Source of the DNA: Flammeovirgaceae bacterium UBA2371
GTDB lineage: Bacteria; Bacteroidota; Bacteroidia; Cytophagales; Cyclobacteriaceae
Assembly: GCA_002345965.1 (NCBI GenBank)
Contig: DDTF01000018.1
Coordinates: 225,150 to 289,149 of the forward strand
Reading direction: 5' to 3'
DNA length: 64,000 nt
Shown here in pieces: positions 44,845 to 52,554 of the stretch. Under the pieces are notes generated by a model. The model was not told the DNA's origin, ran no database searches, and worked only from the letters and a program-made list of their open reading frames with translations. The position numbers and the translations under genes are program-made. The first letter of the stretch is position 1, and each line of letters starts with the position of its first letter.

Positions 44845-45117
44845 CTATTCAAACTTAATGTTCATGAAGTTGGTCTTGTCTTCTCCTTTCACCGGAGTTT
44901 TGGACGCAAATTTTTCTTTTACTTGTGTCGATATATAAGTGCTGAGTCCCTTTCGCAACTGAGCCATCTTCTTCATCACCTCCACGGCAACCGGACCGGC
45001 ACTGTCATAGGTAAATTTATAATCATAGGAGGCATTGTGAAAGCGTACGATGATGTAGTCGTCACCGGTTTCATAAAGGTGTACTCCCCCTTTGGCGTTT
45101 TCACTATAGAGTTGCAT
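44845..45117 (-). CDS. Small conserved-type protein of unknown function
   Basis: 90 residues, no signal or TM segment. The pattern V-R-F-H-N-A-S-Y-D-Y-K-F-T-Y-D-S-A-G, followed by V-E-V-M-K-K-M-A-Q-L-R-K-G-L-S-T-Y-I, suggests two or three strands followed by a helix. It faintly recalls the KTSC-type small domain, without its signature. The second half is Lys-rich. Function unknown. Confidence 0.55.
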   Translation of the reverse strand: MQLYSENAKGGVHLYETGDDYIIVRFHNASYDYKFTYDSAGPVAVEVMKKMAQLRKGLSTYISTQVKEKFASKTPVKGEDKTNFMNIKFE

Positions 45118-45254
45118 GAGGATAAAGGTAAAAAATTCTATTTATTTTTATTGAGCAAGATCACCATAATGAATCCCCATTCTCGTGGATTCGGTTCTAC
45201 GCTCCTGCTCCTCCCTATCACTACTTGGGGTTCCCTGCGCTTCAATCAAACACG

Positions 45255-45300
45255 ACTCTGATATGCTGAGGCACGAAGCATCTTTGAAATCAAAGATCCA
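45255..45300. repeat. Dispersed intergenic repeat, CTGAGG-CACGAAG type
   Basis: The sequence GATATGCTGAGGCACGAAGC followed by ATCTTTGA-AA-TCAAAGAT (45280-45297, a perfect hairpin) resembles the short intergenic repeat GTCATTCTGAGG-ACGAAGAATC seen in many genomes. It lies in the 255-bp gap 45118-45372, the longest in this part of the window, which otherwise shows no gene. Confidence 0.4.
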
Positions 45301-45372
45301 AAACTTGAAAGTCCTGATCCAGGATTGCTTGGAACTTTCTGTGTCAGCGTATCAGTATAGAGAGGTATACAA

Positions 45373-45927
45373 CTACTTCCACTTAATATTACACCCCAAA
45401 CTTGGCTTTTGATCCTGAGGTACTTCTTCTCCATAAAGTAACGCATCCATGGCAGCACGTAAATCAGCTCCGGTAACAGGCACACCATTGCCGGGCCGTG
45501 CATCATCCAATTGACCTCGATAAACGAGTTTCAATTCAGCATCAAATAAAAAGAAGTCGGGAGTACAAACGGCATCGTAAGCTTTTGCCACTTCCTGTGT
45601 TTCGTCAAATAGATATGGAAATTTGTATCCGAGTTTTTTGGCCACCATTGTCATTTTCTCAGGACTGTCCTCTGGATATTTTTGCGCATCATTCGAATTG
45701 ATGGCAATCAATTTAATTCCATTGGGGGGATAATCATTTCCTAATTTCACCAGCTCTTCATTAACATGAATTACAAAAGGACAATGATTACAAATAAACA
45801 TTATAAGTGTTCCCTTTTCTCCCTTCAACTCATGCAACGAAAGTGTTTTTCCGGAAATAGTGTCTGGTAGGGTAAATTCCGATGCTCGGGTGCTGAGCGG
45901 AATCATGCTGGATGGTGTACGGGCCAT
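45373..45927 (-). CDS. Thioredoxin-like peroxiredoxin-fold protein
   Basis: 184 residues of the AhpC/TSA-redoxin fold: F-T-L-P-D-T-I-S-G-K-T-L-S-L-H-E-L, then I-M-F-I-C-N-H-C-P-F-V with a C-x-x-C pair, then L-I-A-I-N-S-N-D-A. No signal peptide, so cytoplasmic. C-N-H-C-P-F-V is typical of a common thioredoxin-family group whose substrate is undefined. It is 61 bp downstream of the class II ribonucleotide reductase gene, which needs a dithiol reductant. A role as its electron donor is an attractive but untested inference. Confidence 0.85.
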   Translation of the reverse strand: MARTPSSMIPLSTRASEFTLPDTISGKTLSLHELKGEKGTLIMFICNHCPFVIHVNEELVKLGNDYPPNGIKLIAINSNDAQKYPEDSPEKMTMVAKKLGYKFPYLFDETQEVAKAYDAVCTPDFFLFDAELKLVYRGQLDDARPGNGVPVTGADLRAAMDALLYGEEVPQDQKPSLGCNIKWK

Positions 45928-45988
45928 AGTTTTCTTTGATCTTTAGCTTATAAACATTAGTCTGACAGACAATGTTCATCCAACTAAA

Positions 45989-47839
45989 TCAAACTATCTG
46001 GCACTCACCACCCGCACAGGCAGCTTCAGCTTTGTGATCGGTGTGGTCGTCTGTCTCTATCACCTGTGTGAGATCAAGCGCTGATAAACTTTTCTCCATT
46101 TCTTTAAAGGTAGCTTCGGAGATATCTTCAAATGGTGCCTGTTTATAGTTGCCTGAATCAAATGGTAAAACACTCAGTCCATTGTAGCTTGCTTTGTTTT
46201 CCCACATCCATTCACCTACCCTATCCCAATCCTTATCGTCAATGGATACAGTGGCGGACACATTGTTGGCATTGTTGCCTCTTCTAAAACCTTTGCGCAC
46301 CCACCATTCATTAAACTTTTTGATTCGTTCAAGCAGTTGCATAACATCTTCTGTACGTAATATGCTTCCTTGAGGCGCCATTTGCGGAATGCATACAATG
46401 GCTTGTTTGCTGTTGAGCATGTCTTCTTCCAACAATTCAGGATGGTGGATCAGCAAATAGGTATACAGCGCCTCATTCTTGCCAATGCGAATTCTGCGCA
46501 GATAAAAATCATTGTGCCAGGCATGGATGCCAGAAGAAGTTCCTAACACCAATGAAGAGGTGCCCGATGGTTTGATGGTGGTGCAGCGTGCCGCAAACTC
46601 TATCCCGATTTTTGAAGATACTTCCAGGTTGATGCGTTTCACTTCTTCTGCAGCTTCATTCAAGTCGAGTTTCATCACTTTACCACTGGCGATCCCCGTC
46701 ATGCCCACTCCGATCAGTGCATCCTGTTCTGTTGTTGCCTTCCACTCGTCACGCAAATAGTGAAAGTCTGTAAAGCCCGCTTGTAAGGTACCCAGGTAGG
46801 CTGCAGCTCTTGATCGTGCGTTGAGCTCTTCCTGTGTTTCTACATCCGATACATTCACTTCACAAAGGTTACAAAACTGGAATGGCCGCAAAGCGATTTC
46901 ACAGCATGGGTTGGTACCCCAGTCTACATCATTGGTAAAGTAAAATCCCGGTTCTCCCGAACCTGAGATTTCTATTTTTTTCCATAGCTTAAAAAATGCT
47001 TCGCGAGTGGTATTTTCTCTTGGCAATACCACCGAGTTGTTGGCGCGACCACGCTGTTCATTCAGTTCCCACCAATTGCCAAATTTACAGGTCAGCATCT
47101 CTTCATCCCCGTGCGAAAACAACGAAATCATTGCAGACCTGCGAATACCTCCAGCCAATACTGCGTTAGCCAGATGACACATCATGTCGTGGCATTCAAG
47201 GGGAGTTAGTTTTTCGCCCTCTTTTTTACGGTCGAGTATAGACTGAACGTGTGCAATGCAAATCTTGAGGGGCTCAGGACCTGGGGCTTTTCCGCCAGCC
47301 GTTACCAACCGCGCACCTTTAGGACGAATGTCTCCGTAGTCAAATTCAGGGATATAGTTGCTTTCATTAAAATAACCTTTCAATAAAACTTTCACTGCAT
47401 CTGCCCATCCTTCAAGACTGTCCCCTATTAAAAACCGCTTCCGGTTTTCTGCCTTTTTAATGGGAGGCAACTTCTCCACATGATGAAACTGCACGGAATA
47501 ACCTACTCCAGTACCTCCCAGTAAGAGGAAAAGTGTTTCCGAAAAAGCACGGATATTATCTACTGGTAAATAGGCGCAATTATAGATTCGTGAATGGTTG
47601 CGGGCAATAGCTGGCCCAGCAAACTGCATGGCGCGCATTGAGGGCAATACTTTCTTTTGGTGTACCCATGTCATCACCTCACTGATTTCCTCAACAAGTT
47701 GGGGGTACTTCTCAGCCATCATGCCTTCATAACGGTTGCATATCTCCTGCCAGGTTTCCCTTCGATTAAGCTCAGGGAGGTACCGGGCATACTTCATGTA
47801 AATAATCAGCTCACTCAGTATTTCTTGGTTCAGTTGCAT
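45989..47839 (-). CDS. nrdJ: Adenosylcobalamin-dependent (class II) ribonucleotide reductase
   Basis: 616 residues, single-chain B12-dependent type related to the ribonucleoside-triphosphate reductase of lactobacilli (about 739) but shorter. Motifs: I-Y-N-C-A-Y-L-P (first redox Cys), L-L-L-G-G-T-G-V-G-Y, the radical-site N-P-C-C-E-I (Cys-x-Glu), the F-C-N-L-C-E-V region and K-P-S-G-T-S-S. A C-terminal C-A-G-G-E-C shuttle-cysteine pair provides external reduction. It makes deoxyribonucleotides without oxygen. It starts 10 bp after the RIC gene and is surely co-transcribed with it, under a Crp/Fnr-like site. This suggests use in low oxygen or nitric oxide stress, when iron-based class I enzymes fail. 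Confidence 0.92.
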   Translation of the reverse strand: MQLNQEILSELIIYMKYARYLPELNRRETWQEICNRYEGMMAEKYPQLVEEISEVMTWVHQKKVLPSMRAMQFAGPAIARNHSRIYNCAYLPVDNIRAFSETLFLLLGGTGVGYSVQFHHVEKLPPIKKAENRKRFLIGDSLEGWADAVKVLLKGYFNESNYIPEFDYGDIRPKGARLVTAGGKAPGPEPLKICIAHVQSILDRKKEGEKLTPLECHDMMCHLANAVLAGGIRRSAMISLFSHGDEEMLTCKFGNWWELNEQRGRANNSVVLPRENTTREAFFKLWKKIEISGSGEPGFYFTNDVDWGTNPCCEIALRPFQFCNLCEVNVSDVETQEELNARSRAAAYLGTLQAGFTDFHYLRDEWKATTEQDALIGVGMTGIASGKVMKLDLNEAAEEVKRINLEVSSKIGIEFAARCTTIKPSGTSSLVLGTSSGIHAWHNDFYLRRIRIGKNEALYTYLLIHHPELLEEDMLNSKQAIVCIPQMAPQGSILRTEDVMQLLERIKKFNEWWVRKGFRRGNNANNVSATVSIDDKDWDRVGEWMWENKASYNGLSVLPFDSGNYKQAPFEDISEATFKEMEKSLSALDLTQVIETDDHTDHKAEAACAGGECQIV

Positions 47840-47849
47840 CTTCTTTTTT

Positions 47850-48542
47850 TTATTGCACTCCCTGCTTCACTTTCTCGAACAGAATGTTGTTTTCCAGATG
47901 GATGTGGTGCATCAGGTCATTATCAAATGCCTCCAACTTTTGATATGTCATCCTGTATGTAGTACAAACATCATTTGGCAATGTATAGTTGCTTGTATAG
48001 GATCTAATTTGTTTGATCAGATTGCCCGCTGCTTCATGTTCGTCCATCATCACTTCCAAGGGTCCATCTAGTAAAAATGGTTGCTCTTGCTGCTCCATTT
48101 TCTTGATGGCTGGAAACAGGATTCGTTCTTCCTTCAACATATGTTCATTCAGCTCATCGGACAGTATCGAAAAGCTCTTCCTAACCTCTGCAAGTTCAGG
48201 ATACGCTTTGCCATGAACATCACATACTTTGTCTAGCAATTCATTCAGTAATGGAATAGCCTCTTTTACGTAAGTATGGTGCTGGTCGAGGATATAATCA
48301 ACTAATAAGGAGGGGCTCCATTTTTTAAAGTTAACAGGTAAGCCCGTTTCAATGTCATTCTTAGTGATTTGTTCCCACACTTCATCATAAGGTGCTCCAG
48401 CCTTCTCACATGCCTCCTGAAAAGTACGCTTCCCACCGCAACAATAGTCTATGCGATATTTATTCAGCACTTCCAATGCTTGCGGATATTTCAAGGCTAC
48501 CTCAGCCACCGATAGTTCAGGAATTTGTATCTCTGTATTCAT
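47850..48542 (-). CDS. ric: Iron-sulfur cluster repair di-iron protein (RIC/YtfE/ScdA)
   Basis: 230 residues. The N-terminal ScdA domain has Y-R-I-D-Y-C-C-G-G (about 28-36). The hemerythrin-like domain carries all di-iron ligands: H in D-Q-H-H, H in D-V-H-G, H-x-x-x-E in N-E-H-M-L-K-E, H in D-E-H-E and H-x-x-x-E in H-I-H-L-E. RIC proteins repair clusters damaged by nitric oxide or oxidants. It is the first gene of an operon with nrdJ. A sequence close to the Crp/Fnr consensus lies about 55 bp upstream. Confidence 0.94.
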   Translation of the reverse strand: MNTEIQIPELSVAEVALKYPQALEVLNKYRIDYCCGGKRTFQEACEKAGAPYDEVWEQITKNDIETGLPVNFKKWSPSLLVDYILDQHHTYVKEAIPLLNELLDKVCDVHGKAYPELAEVRKSFSILSDELNEHMLKEERILFPAIKKMEQQEQPFLLDGPLEVMMDEHEAAGNLIKQIRSYTSNYTLPNDVCTTYRMTYQKLEAFDNDLMHHIHLENNILFEKVKQGVQ

Positions 48543-48596
48543 AGTAAAAATATTGCCTGGTTGGCATTAAAATTAGTGTTCCCCAATTACCGTTGT

Positions 48597-48612
48597 TATG
48601 ACGCCAATCACA
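48597..48612 (-). promoter_or_regulatory. Crp/Fnr-like palindrome upstream of ric-nrdJ
   Basis: TATGA-CGCCAA-TCACA, 9 of 10 informative positions matching TGTGA-N6-TCACA, 55-70 bp before the ric start codon. It aligns in register with the sites at 49189 and 52442. Confidence 0.55.
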
Positions 48613-48653
48613 TTGGGTGTATTGTTACAAATAAAAGACTATTTTATCTTTTA

Positions 48654-49118
48654 TTAAAATAATTTGTCGGAAAAGTTGGACACCCTCCAGATCAGATAAG
48701 TTGACAATTGACGGTCAAAATTCTGCAATCGTTCGTACGCAATTGGGTAGGTGGGGCAGTTTTCTGCTGACAATGAATAGGAGTTGGTCAGGAGTCTGAT
48801 ATCCCTGAGAAGGGCCTTTATAAAATTAAGCTCATCCAGAGTTATTCCTTTGCTCTGTCTTGCTGAGAAAACTCCTTCCTTCTTAACCAGGAGTAGCAGT
48901 TCTTCCGAAAGGATGTTAAATTTTTCTCTAATGCATATCAACTCTGGGTGATGTTGTCCACAATTAGTAGTTAATATGCCTAACAATTCCTTTAATACCG
49001 GAACATGAGCTTTTGCTTGCTTGAGATTTTCACTCCCCTCGATTGCTACACTTTTGATCCAGTTCGAATAGTCTTTGCGATCAAATTTCTTGGTGGCCCC
49101 TATTGTTTTCATATTCAT
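48654..49118 (-). CDS. RIC paralogue lacking the ScdA domain and di-iron ligands
   Basis: 154 residues that align with the hemerythrin half of the neighbouring RIC: P-E-L-x-x-I/V-R-x-x-F-x-I-L-S-x-E-L, then I-R-x-x-T-x-x-Y-x-L, then the spaced C-x-T-Y and F-D. In this alignment the five His ligands become other residues (for example D-V-H-G to T-N-C-G, D-E-H-E to D-E-L-N, H-I-H-L-E to Y-L-I-W-R). Only one Glu of the seven ligands remains. The frame is intact. It may be a regulatory or decoy partner of RIC, or an apo-sensor. A Crp/Fnr-like site lies upstream. Confidence 0.75.
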   Translation of the reverse strand: MNMKTIGATKKFDRKDYSNWIKSVAIEGSENLKQAKAHVPVLKELLGILTTNCGQHHPELICIREKFNILSEELLLLVKKEGVFSARQSKGITLDELNFIKALLRDIRLLTNSYSLSAENCPTYPIAYERLQNFDRQLSTYLIWRVSNFSDKLF

Positions 49119-49188
49119 TAGGGCACAAGATTACTGAATAGTGTTCCCATGATGAATGAGCGCAGTCATAAACCACTGAAATTGGTCA

Positions 49189-49200
49189 TGATCTTAATCA
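49189..49200 (-). promoter_or_regulatory. Fnr-like palindrome upstream of the RIC paralogue
   Basis: TGAT-CTTA-ATCA, the exact core of the Fnr consensus TTGAT-N4-ATCAA, 71-82 bp upstream of the paralogue start codon, within the 106-bp gap to the HhH gene. Confidence 0.5.
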
Positions 49201-49224
49201 GTGTAAATAGGGTTTTACCTAGTA

Positions 49225-50010
49225 TTAATTGGTCAGCTTTCGTGCCTGACCCACCCAGTCATCTCGAAGAATACGATCTGGAAAATACTTGAGTGCTTTG
49301 CCTACCTGGTTAATCATATTCTGATCGAACTGGCTTATTTGTTTAAAAGAGTAAATGCCCATGGCATAGAGCTTACGAGAAATGGCTGGTCCAATACCTT
49401 GAATTTGAGTAAGGTCACTGATTTCGTCTTCTTTCGGAACGCGCAACTCAGACTTACTTTGGTTTTCAAATTCAAGTTGCTTGACTTTAAATCGGAGATG
49501 CGAAACTTCTGCCCCTAGTTGTTCTGTTTTGGGTCGTAATTCTCCGAGTTCATTTTTTAGGTTTATTTCTAGCTGTTTTTGCGTCTCAAGTTCCCTACGT
49601 TGGGCCTCAAGTTCTGCATTTAGCTGTTGACGTTGTTGTCCCCACTCTGCCAGTTCACTTTTATGCTGAAGTTCCAGATAAGCTTTTTCATTGGTAAGCG
49701 TGGCTTTGTCCTGGCGCAGGGCTTTAGTGGCAAACTTTAACTCCTTCTTTTCATGCTCTTCCGTGAAGTATGCAATTCTCCATTTTTTAATTGGCTCTTC
49801 CTGCAAATAATAGGCTGCCAGGAATCCAATCAAAAAAGCCCCTAATGTCATGAATAGGATTTCTACAATAGCAATTGCGTTGCTTGTGCCATTGAAAGTG
49901 GCTGGGTCGGTGCTAAGCCCTTTTACCGAAAAAATATACCAGATGGCACAGGCTATGCACCACACTACAAACAAAACTATTGATAGATAAACTGTTCTTT
50001 TACTATTCAC
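49225..50010 (-). CDS. Membrane protein with coiled coil and C-terminal helix-hairpin-helix domain
   Basis: 261 residues. Two TM helices (about 8-30 and 42-68) are followed by a long coiled coil (about 80-190, rich in E, Q, L, K). The C-terminal helix-hairpin-helix domain reads D-L-T-Q-I-Q-G-I-G-P-A-I-S-R-K-L, then F-K-Q-I-S-Q-F and W-V-G-Q-A-R-K-L. This HhH type (I-x-G-I-G-P-x-I-x-x-x-L) binds DNA or proteins non-specifically and often occurs in Bacteroidota membrane proteins of unknown role. It may tether nucleic acid or a complex to the membrane. Confidence 0.8.
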   Translation of the reverse strand: MNSKRTVYLSIVLFVVWCIACAIWYIFSVKGLSTDPATFNGTSNAIAIVEILFMTLGAFLIGFLAAYYLQEEPIKKWRIAYFTEEHEKKELKFATKALRQDKATLTNEKAYLELQHKSELAEWGQQRQQLNAELEAQRRELETQKQLEINLKNELGELRPKTEQLGAEVSHLRFKVKQLEFENQSKSELRVPKEDEISDLTQIQGIGPAISRKLYAMGIYSFKQISQFDQNMINQVGKALKYFPDRILRDDWVGQARKLTN

Positions 50011-50144
50011 AAATCGAATTTAACGCTTAAATAAGGCATTTTATAGGAAAACAGACAAAAAAAGTGGCCCAACCTACTTGGAACATTCTATTTTGACGAC
50101 AGTTGATCTCTGCACCCCATTTGGCAATATCCTAGATAAAAACA

Positions 50145-50169
50145 AAGGCCTTATCAGTGTTAAGGCCTT
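50145..50169 (-). terminator. Intrinsic terminator of the sulfur operon
   Basis: Nine-bp arms AAGGCCTTA (50145-50153) and TAAGGCCTT (50161-50169) with a 7-nt loop. On the minus strand the hairpin is followed by a T-rich run (TTTGTTTTT). It lies 25 bp past the DsrE-like stop codon. Confidence 0.85.
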
Positions 50170-50194
50170 GGTTTCTCATTCATTTAATCGCGTT

Positions 50195-50734
50195 TTAAAT
50201 GAATATAAAATGTGATCCCTCACCGTCAGCCAGTGCATACATATCACCTACTGTGATGATGCCCTTTACTTCAGGAAGGAAATCTTTTTCCTCCAGTTTG
50301 AACATATCGGCTGCCAGCTTGCAGGCATAGATCTCACCGCCACCCGCATCTATCATTTCTATAAACTCTGTTACATTCGGAATGTCCAGTTTATCCATTT
50401 GCTTTTTCATCATGTAAGAAGCAAATTTTTCAAAGCCGGGCAGACCACCGATCATGGTTGGCATGGCAGGCATAAAAGCTGGATTTCCAACCGTGGCAGT
50501 GTGCAAATGATCCGCCTTTGATTTGGTGATGGCATCCAGTCCAAAAAATGTAAAAAATAATTTCGCATCTCTGCCATCTGCTAATGCCCCATTGGCCATA
50601 ATCAGTGCGGCATACACATCTTCCAAGGTACCCTTAGAGCAAATGATCACCACTTTTTTTACTGTATCTTCTTTCTTATTCGCGGGAACAGTCGCTTTGG
50701 ATGTTACCGGTTCTTTATTGAGTGTCTCAGTCAT
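50195..50734 (-). CDS. DsrE/DsrE2-like sulfur carrier protein
   Basis: 179 residues. The N-terminal 30 are polar and variable (K-A-T-V-P-A-N-K-K-E-D-T). The DsrE fold follows: V-V-I-I-C-S-K-G-T-L-E-D-V-Y-A-A-L-I-M-A-N, then F-F-T-F-F-G-L-D-A-I. The conserved reactive Cys is in G-E-I-Y-A-C-K-L-A-A-D, and the end is I-T-V-G-D-M-Y-A-L-A-D-G. Members carry persulfide sulfur between TusA, DsrC/TusE and other partners. It is the last gene of the operon with the SQR-like and TusE-like genes. Confidence 0.88.
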   Translation of the reverse strand: MTETLNKEPVTSKATVPANKKEDTVKKVVIICSKGTLEDVYAALIMANGALADGRDAKLFFTFFGLDAITKSKADHLHTATVGNPAFMPAMPTMIGGLPGFEKFASYMMKKQMDKLDIPNVTEFIEMIDAGGGEIYACKLAADMFKLEEKDFLPEVKGIITVGDMYALADGEGSHFIFI

Positions 50735-50767
50735 TATCTTTCTGTTTAATTGTTAAACTTACTTTGC

Positions 50768-51079
50768 TTACACGCAGCTCACAGGCTTAGGTATTCCTGC
50801 TATTCTGCTAGATACTTTCAATGGTCCACCTGGAAACAGTGCATAAAACTGTTTGATGTCCACAATCCCTGATTTTCCGACTTTTCGAATATTCAAGGCC
50901 ACGCCTTCTGCTTGTTTTTCACGAAGCCAGTTCAATACTTCAAAGTGCTTGTCTGTAAGGGTAATTTCATATTCACCAGCAATCTGATGGGCCCATTCTT
51001 TTGACCATTGGGCTGGGTTTTTCATATAGCCCTCTTCGTTTAATTCAATTTGTTGTCCGTTCATTGTCATAGTTTCCAT
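50768..51079 (-). CDS. TusE/DsrC-family sulfur relay protein
   Basis: 103 residues. Family motifs: G-Y-M-K-N-P-A-Q-W-S-K-E-W-A, L-T-D-K-H-F-E-V-L-N-W-L-R and the C-terminal I-A-G-I-P-K-P-V-S-C-V. The penultimate Cys, the sulfur-accepting residue, is present. The second Cys of true DsrC, 11 residues earlier, is Ser here, so the protein is of the TusE single-Cys type and probably cannot form the DsrC intramolecular trisulfide. It lies between the SQR-like gene (32 bp) and the DsrE-like gene (33 bp). TusBCD genes are absent nearby. Confidence 0.88.
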   Translation of the reverse strand: METMTMNGQQIELNEEGYMKNPAQWSKEWAHQIAGEYEITLTDKHFEVLNWLREKQAEGVALNIRKVGKSGIVDIKQFYALFPGGPLKVSSRIAGIPKPVSCV

Positions 51080-51111
51080 AGTTTGATTATTTAATGTTTT
51101 AATAAATTATT

Positions 51112-52350
51112 TTAAGCTGTTACTTTTCCTGCCATTGACATGTGTCCACTTACTGGTAATTTCTTTCCAGTCAACAACATGTGCCAGTACACCCATTTAA
51201 ACATGAGTTTACCATAGTGATTGGCTCTGGTCACTTTCAAAAGACCCATCGGACCTACTACTGGCCAAGGGTAGACACCAGGTAATGGTTCAGTTGTGTA
51301 ATTGAAATCAATCAATGACGCTTTCCCAAAACCAGTTTCGATGAAGCAATTGGAGTGTCCGTCAAATTTGGCTTCCAAAGGTTGTCCAGCGATATAGCTC
51401 AAGATGTTTTCGATGAGCACTTCACCTTCAAAGTGAGCCACAGACCCTGCCTTGGAAGCAGGCACATTGGTTGCATCTCCGATAATAAAGACATTGTCGA
51501 ATTTTTTAGACTTCAATGTTTCTTTGTCTGTTGGAATAAAGTTCAAGCCATCTTCATCTCCCATATCACTTCGCTCGATAAGCTCATCGCCTTTATTTAC
51601 TGGCACTGATACCAAAAGATCAAATGGCACTTCCAATTCATCATAAGACACCAGCACTTTTCGGTCTTCATCTACCTTCTCCAGATAGAAATCCGGAATC
51701 ACTTTTATTCCCTTCTCATCCAACAGTTTGCTAAGCATGGCTGTGGCTTTGGGTTTGGTAAATGCCCCAGACAAAGGAGTTACATAAGAGATTTCAACTT
51801 TGTCGCGCATTCCTTTTTCTGTGAAGTAGGCATCCGCCAGAAAAGCAAATTCAAGTGGTGCTACAGGACATTTGATGATGGTTTCAGCCAGATTGATCAC
51901 CAGCTTCCCGCCTTTCCAATCTTTTAGTTTCTTGGCCAATGCGGTTGTCCCTTCGTAGGTATAAAAATCAAAAATGTCTTTGTACCAAAGCTTTCCCTTC
52001 AGGCCCGGTGTCTCCTCTGGTACAGGCACTGTACCTGTGGCAATCACCAAAATATCATAAGGTATAGTGAGGCCATTGGTGAGTGTAACTTCATTTTCTG
52101 AAGAATTAATCTTATCAATTTCAGCGATTTTGAAATCAACTCCTTTTGGCAAAAAATTAGCCTTAGGCTTCACTACATCTTCAGGCTGGTAAATACCAAA
52201 CGGAATAAATAAAAATCCGGGTTGGTAATAGTGCTGCTCATCCCGGTCAACAATGGTAATTCTCCACTCTTTGTGATTAAGTGCTTTGTGTAATTTATTA
52301 GCCATCATTGTTCCGGCTGTTCCTGCTCCCAGTATGAGTATGTTTTTCAT
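51112..52350 (-). CDS. Sulfide:quinone oxidoreductase-like flavoprotein
   Basis: 412 residues from the ATG at 52350, which places the dinucleotide-binding strand at the very N-terminus (N-I-L-I-L-G-A-G-T-A-G-T). An upstream ATG at 52374 would add eight residues. A second FAD motif is V-F-I-I-G-D-A-T-N-V-P. Redox-active cysteines appear at C161 (I-I-K-C-P-V-A-P-L-E) and C335 (H-S-N-C-F-I-E-T-G), the two sites used in sulfide:quinone oxidoreductase. It would oxidise sulfide to polysulfide or persulfide at the membrane. Downstream TusE- and DsrE-like genes would accept the sulfur. Confidence 0.88.
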   Translation of the reverse strand: MKNILILGAGTAGTMMANKLHKALNHKEWRITIVDRDEQHYYQPGFLFIPFGIYQPEDVVKPKANFLPKGVDFKIAEIDKINSSENEVTLTNGLTIPYDILVIATGTVPVPEETPGLKGKLWYKDIFDFYTYEGTTALAKKLKDWKGGKLVINLAETIIKCPVAPLEFAFLADAYFTEKGMRDKVEISYVTPLSGAFTKPKATAMLSKLLDEKGIKVIPDFYLEKVDEDRKVLVSYDELEVPFDLLVSVPVNKGDELIERSDMGDEDGLNFIPTDKETLKSKKFDNVFIIGDATNVPASKAGSVAHFEGEVLIENILSYIAGQPLEAKFDGHSNCFIETGFGKASLIDFNYTTEPLPGVYPWPVVGPMGLLKVTRANHYGKLMFKWVYWHMLLTGKKLPVSGHMSMAGKVTA

Positions 52351-52441
52351 GATTCCGCTTTTTTTGTACGACAAACTTACCTGTCAGGCCTCTCTATTCT
52401 CATGACCTTCATCAAAGCCATCAATGATCTTCCTCAAGTCA

Positions 52442-52463
52442 TTATGTGACATTGGTTACATAA
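52442..52463. promoter_or_regulatory. Crp/Fnr-like palindrome between the sulfur operon and padR
   Basis: The core TGTGAC-ATTG-GTTACA is flanked by TTA and TAA, giving a near-symmetrical 22-bp site. It is 92-113 bp from the SQR-like start and the same distance from the padR start, so it could serve either divergent unit. Confidence 0.6.
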
Positions 52464-52554
52464 AAAAGGGCTTTTCTAGCTTTTTATGGAGGTGGGTGCA
52501 ACCTTACCTTTATTGTTGACGTCCTATACATAATTCTCTTATGTATCAAGGCCT

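Noticed and set aside
48631..48660. AT-rich inverted repeat ATAAAAGA/TCTTTTAT as a terminator of the RIC paralogue
   Set aside because: The stem is only A-T-rich with eight pairs and no clear T-tract, too weak to call.
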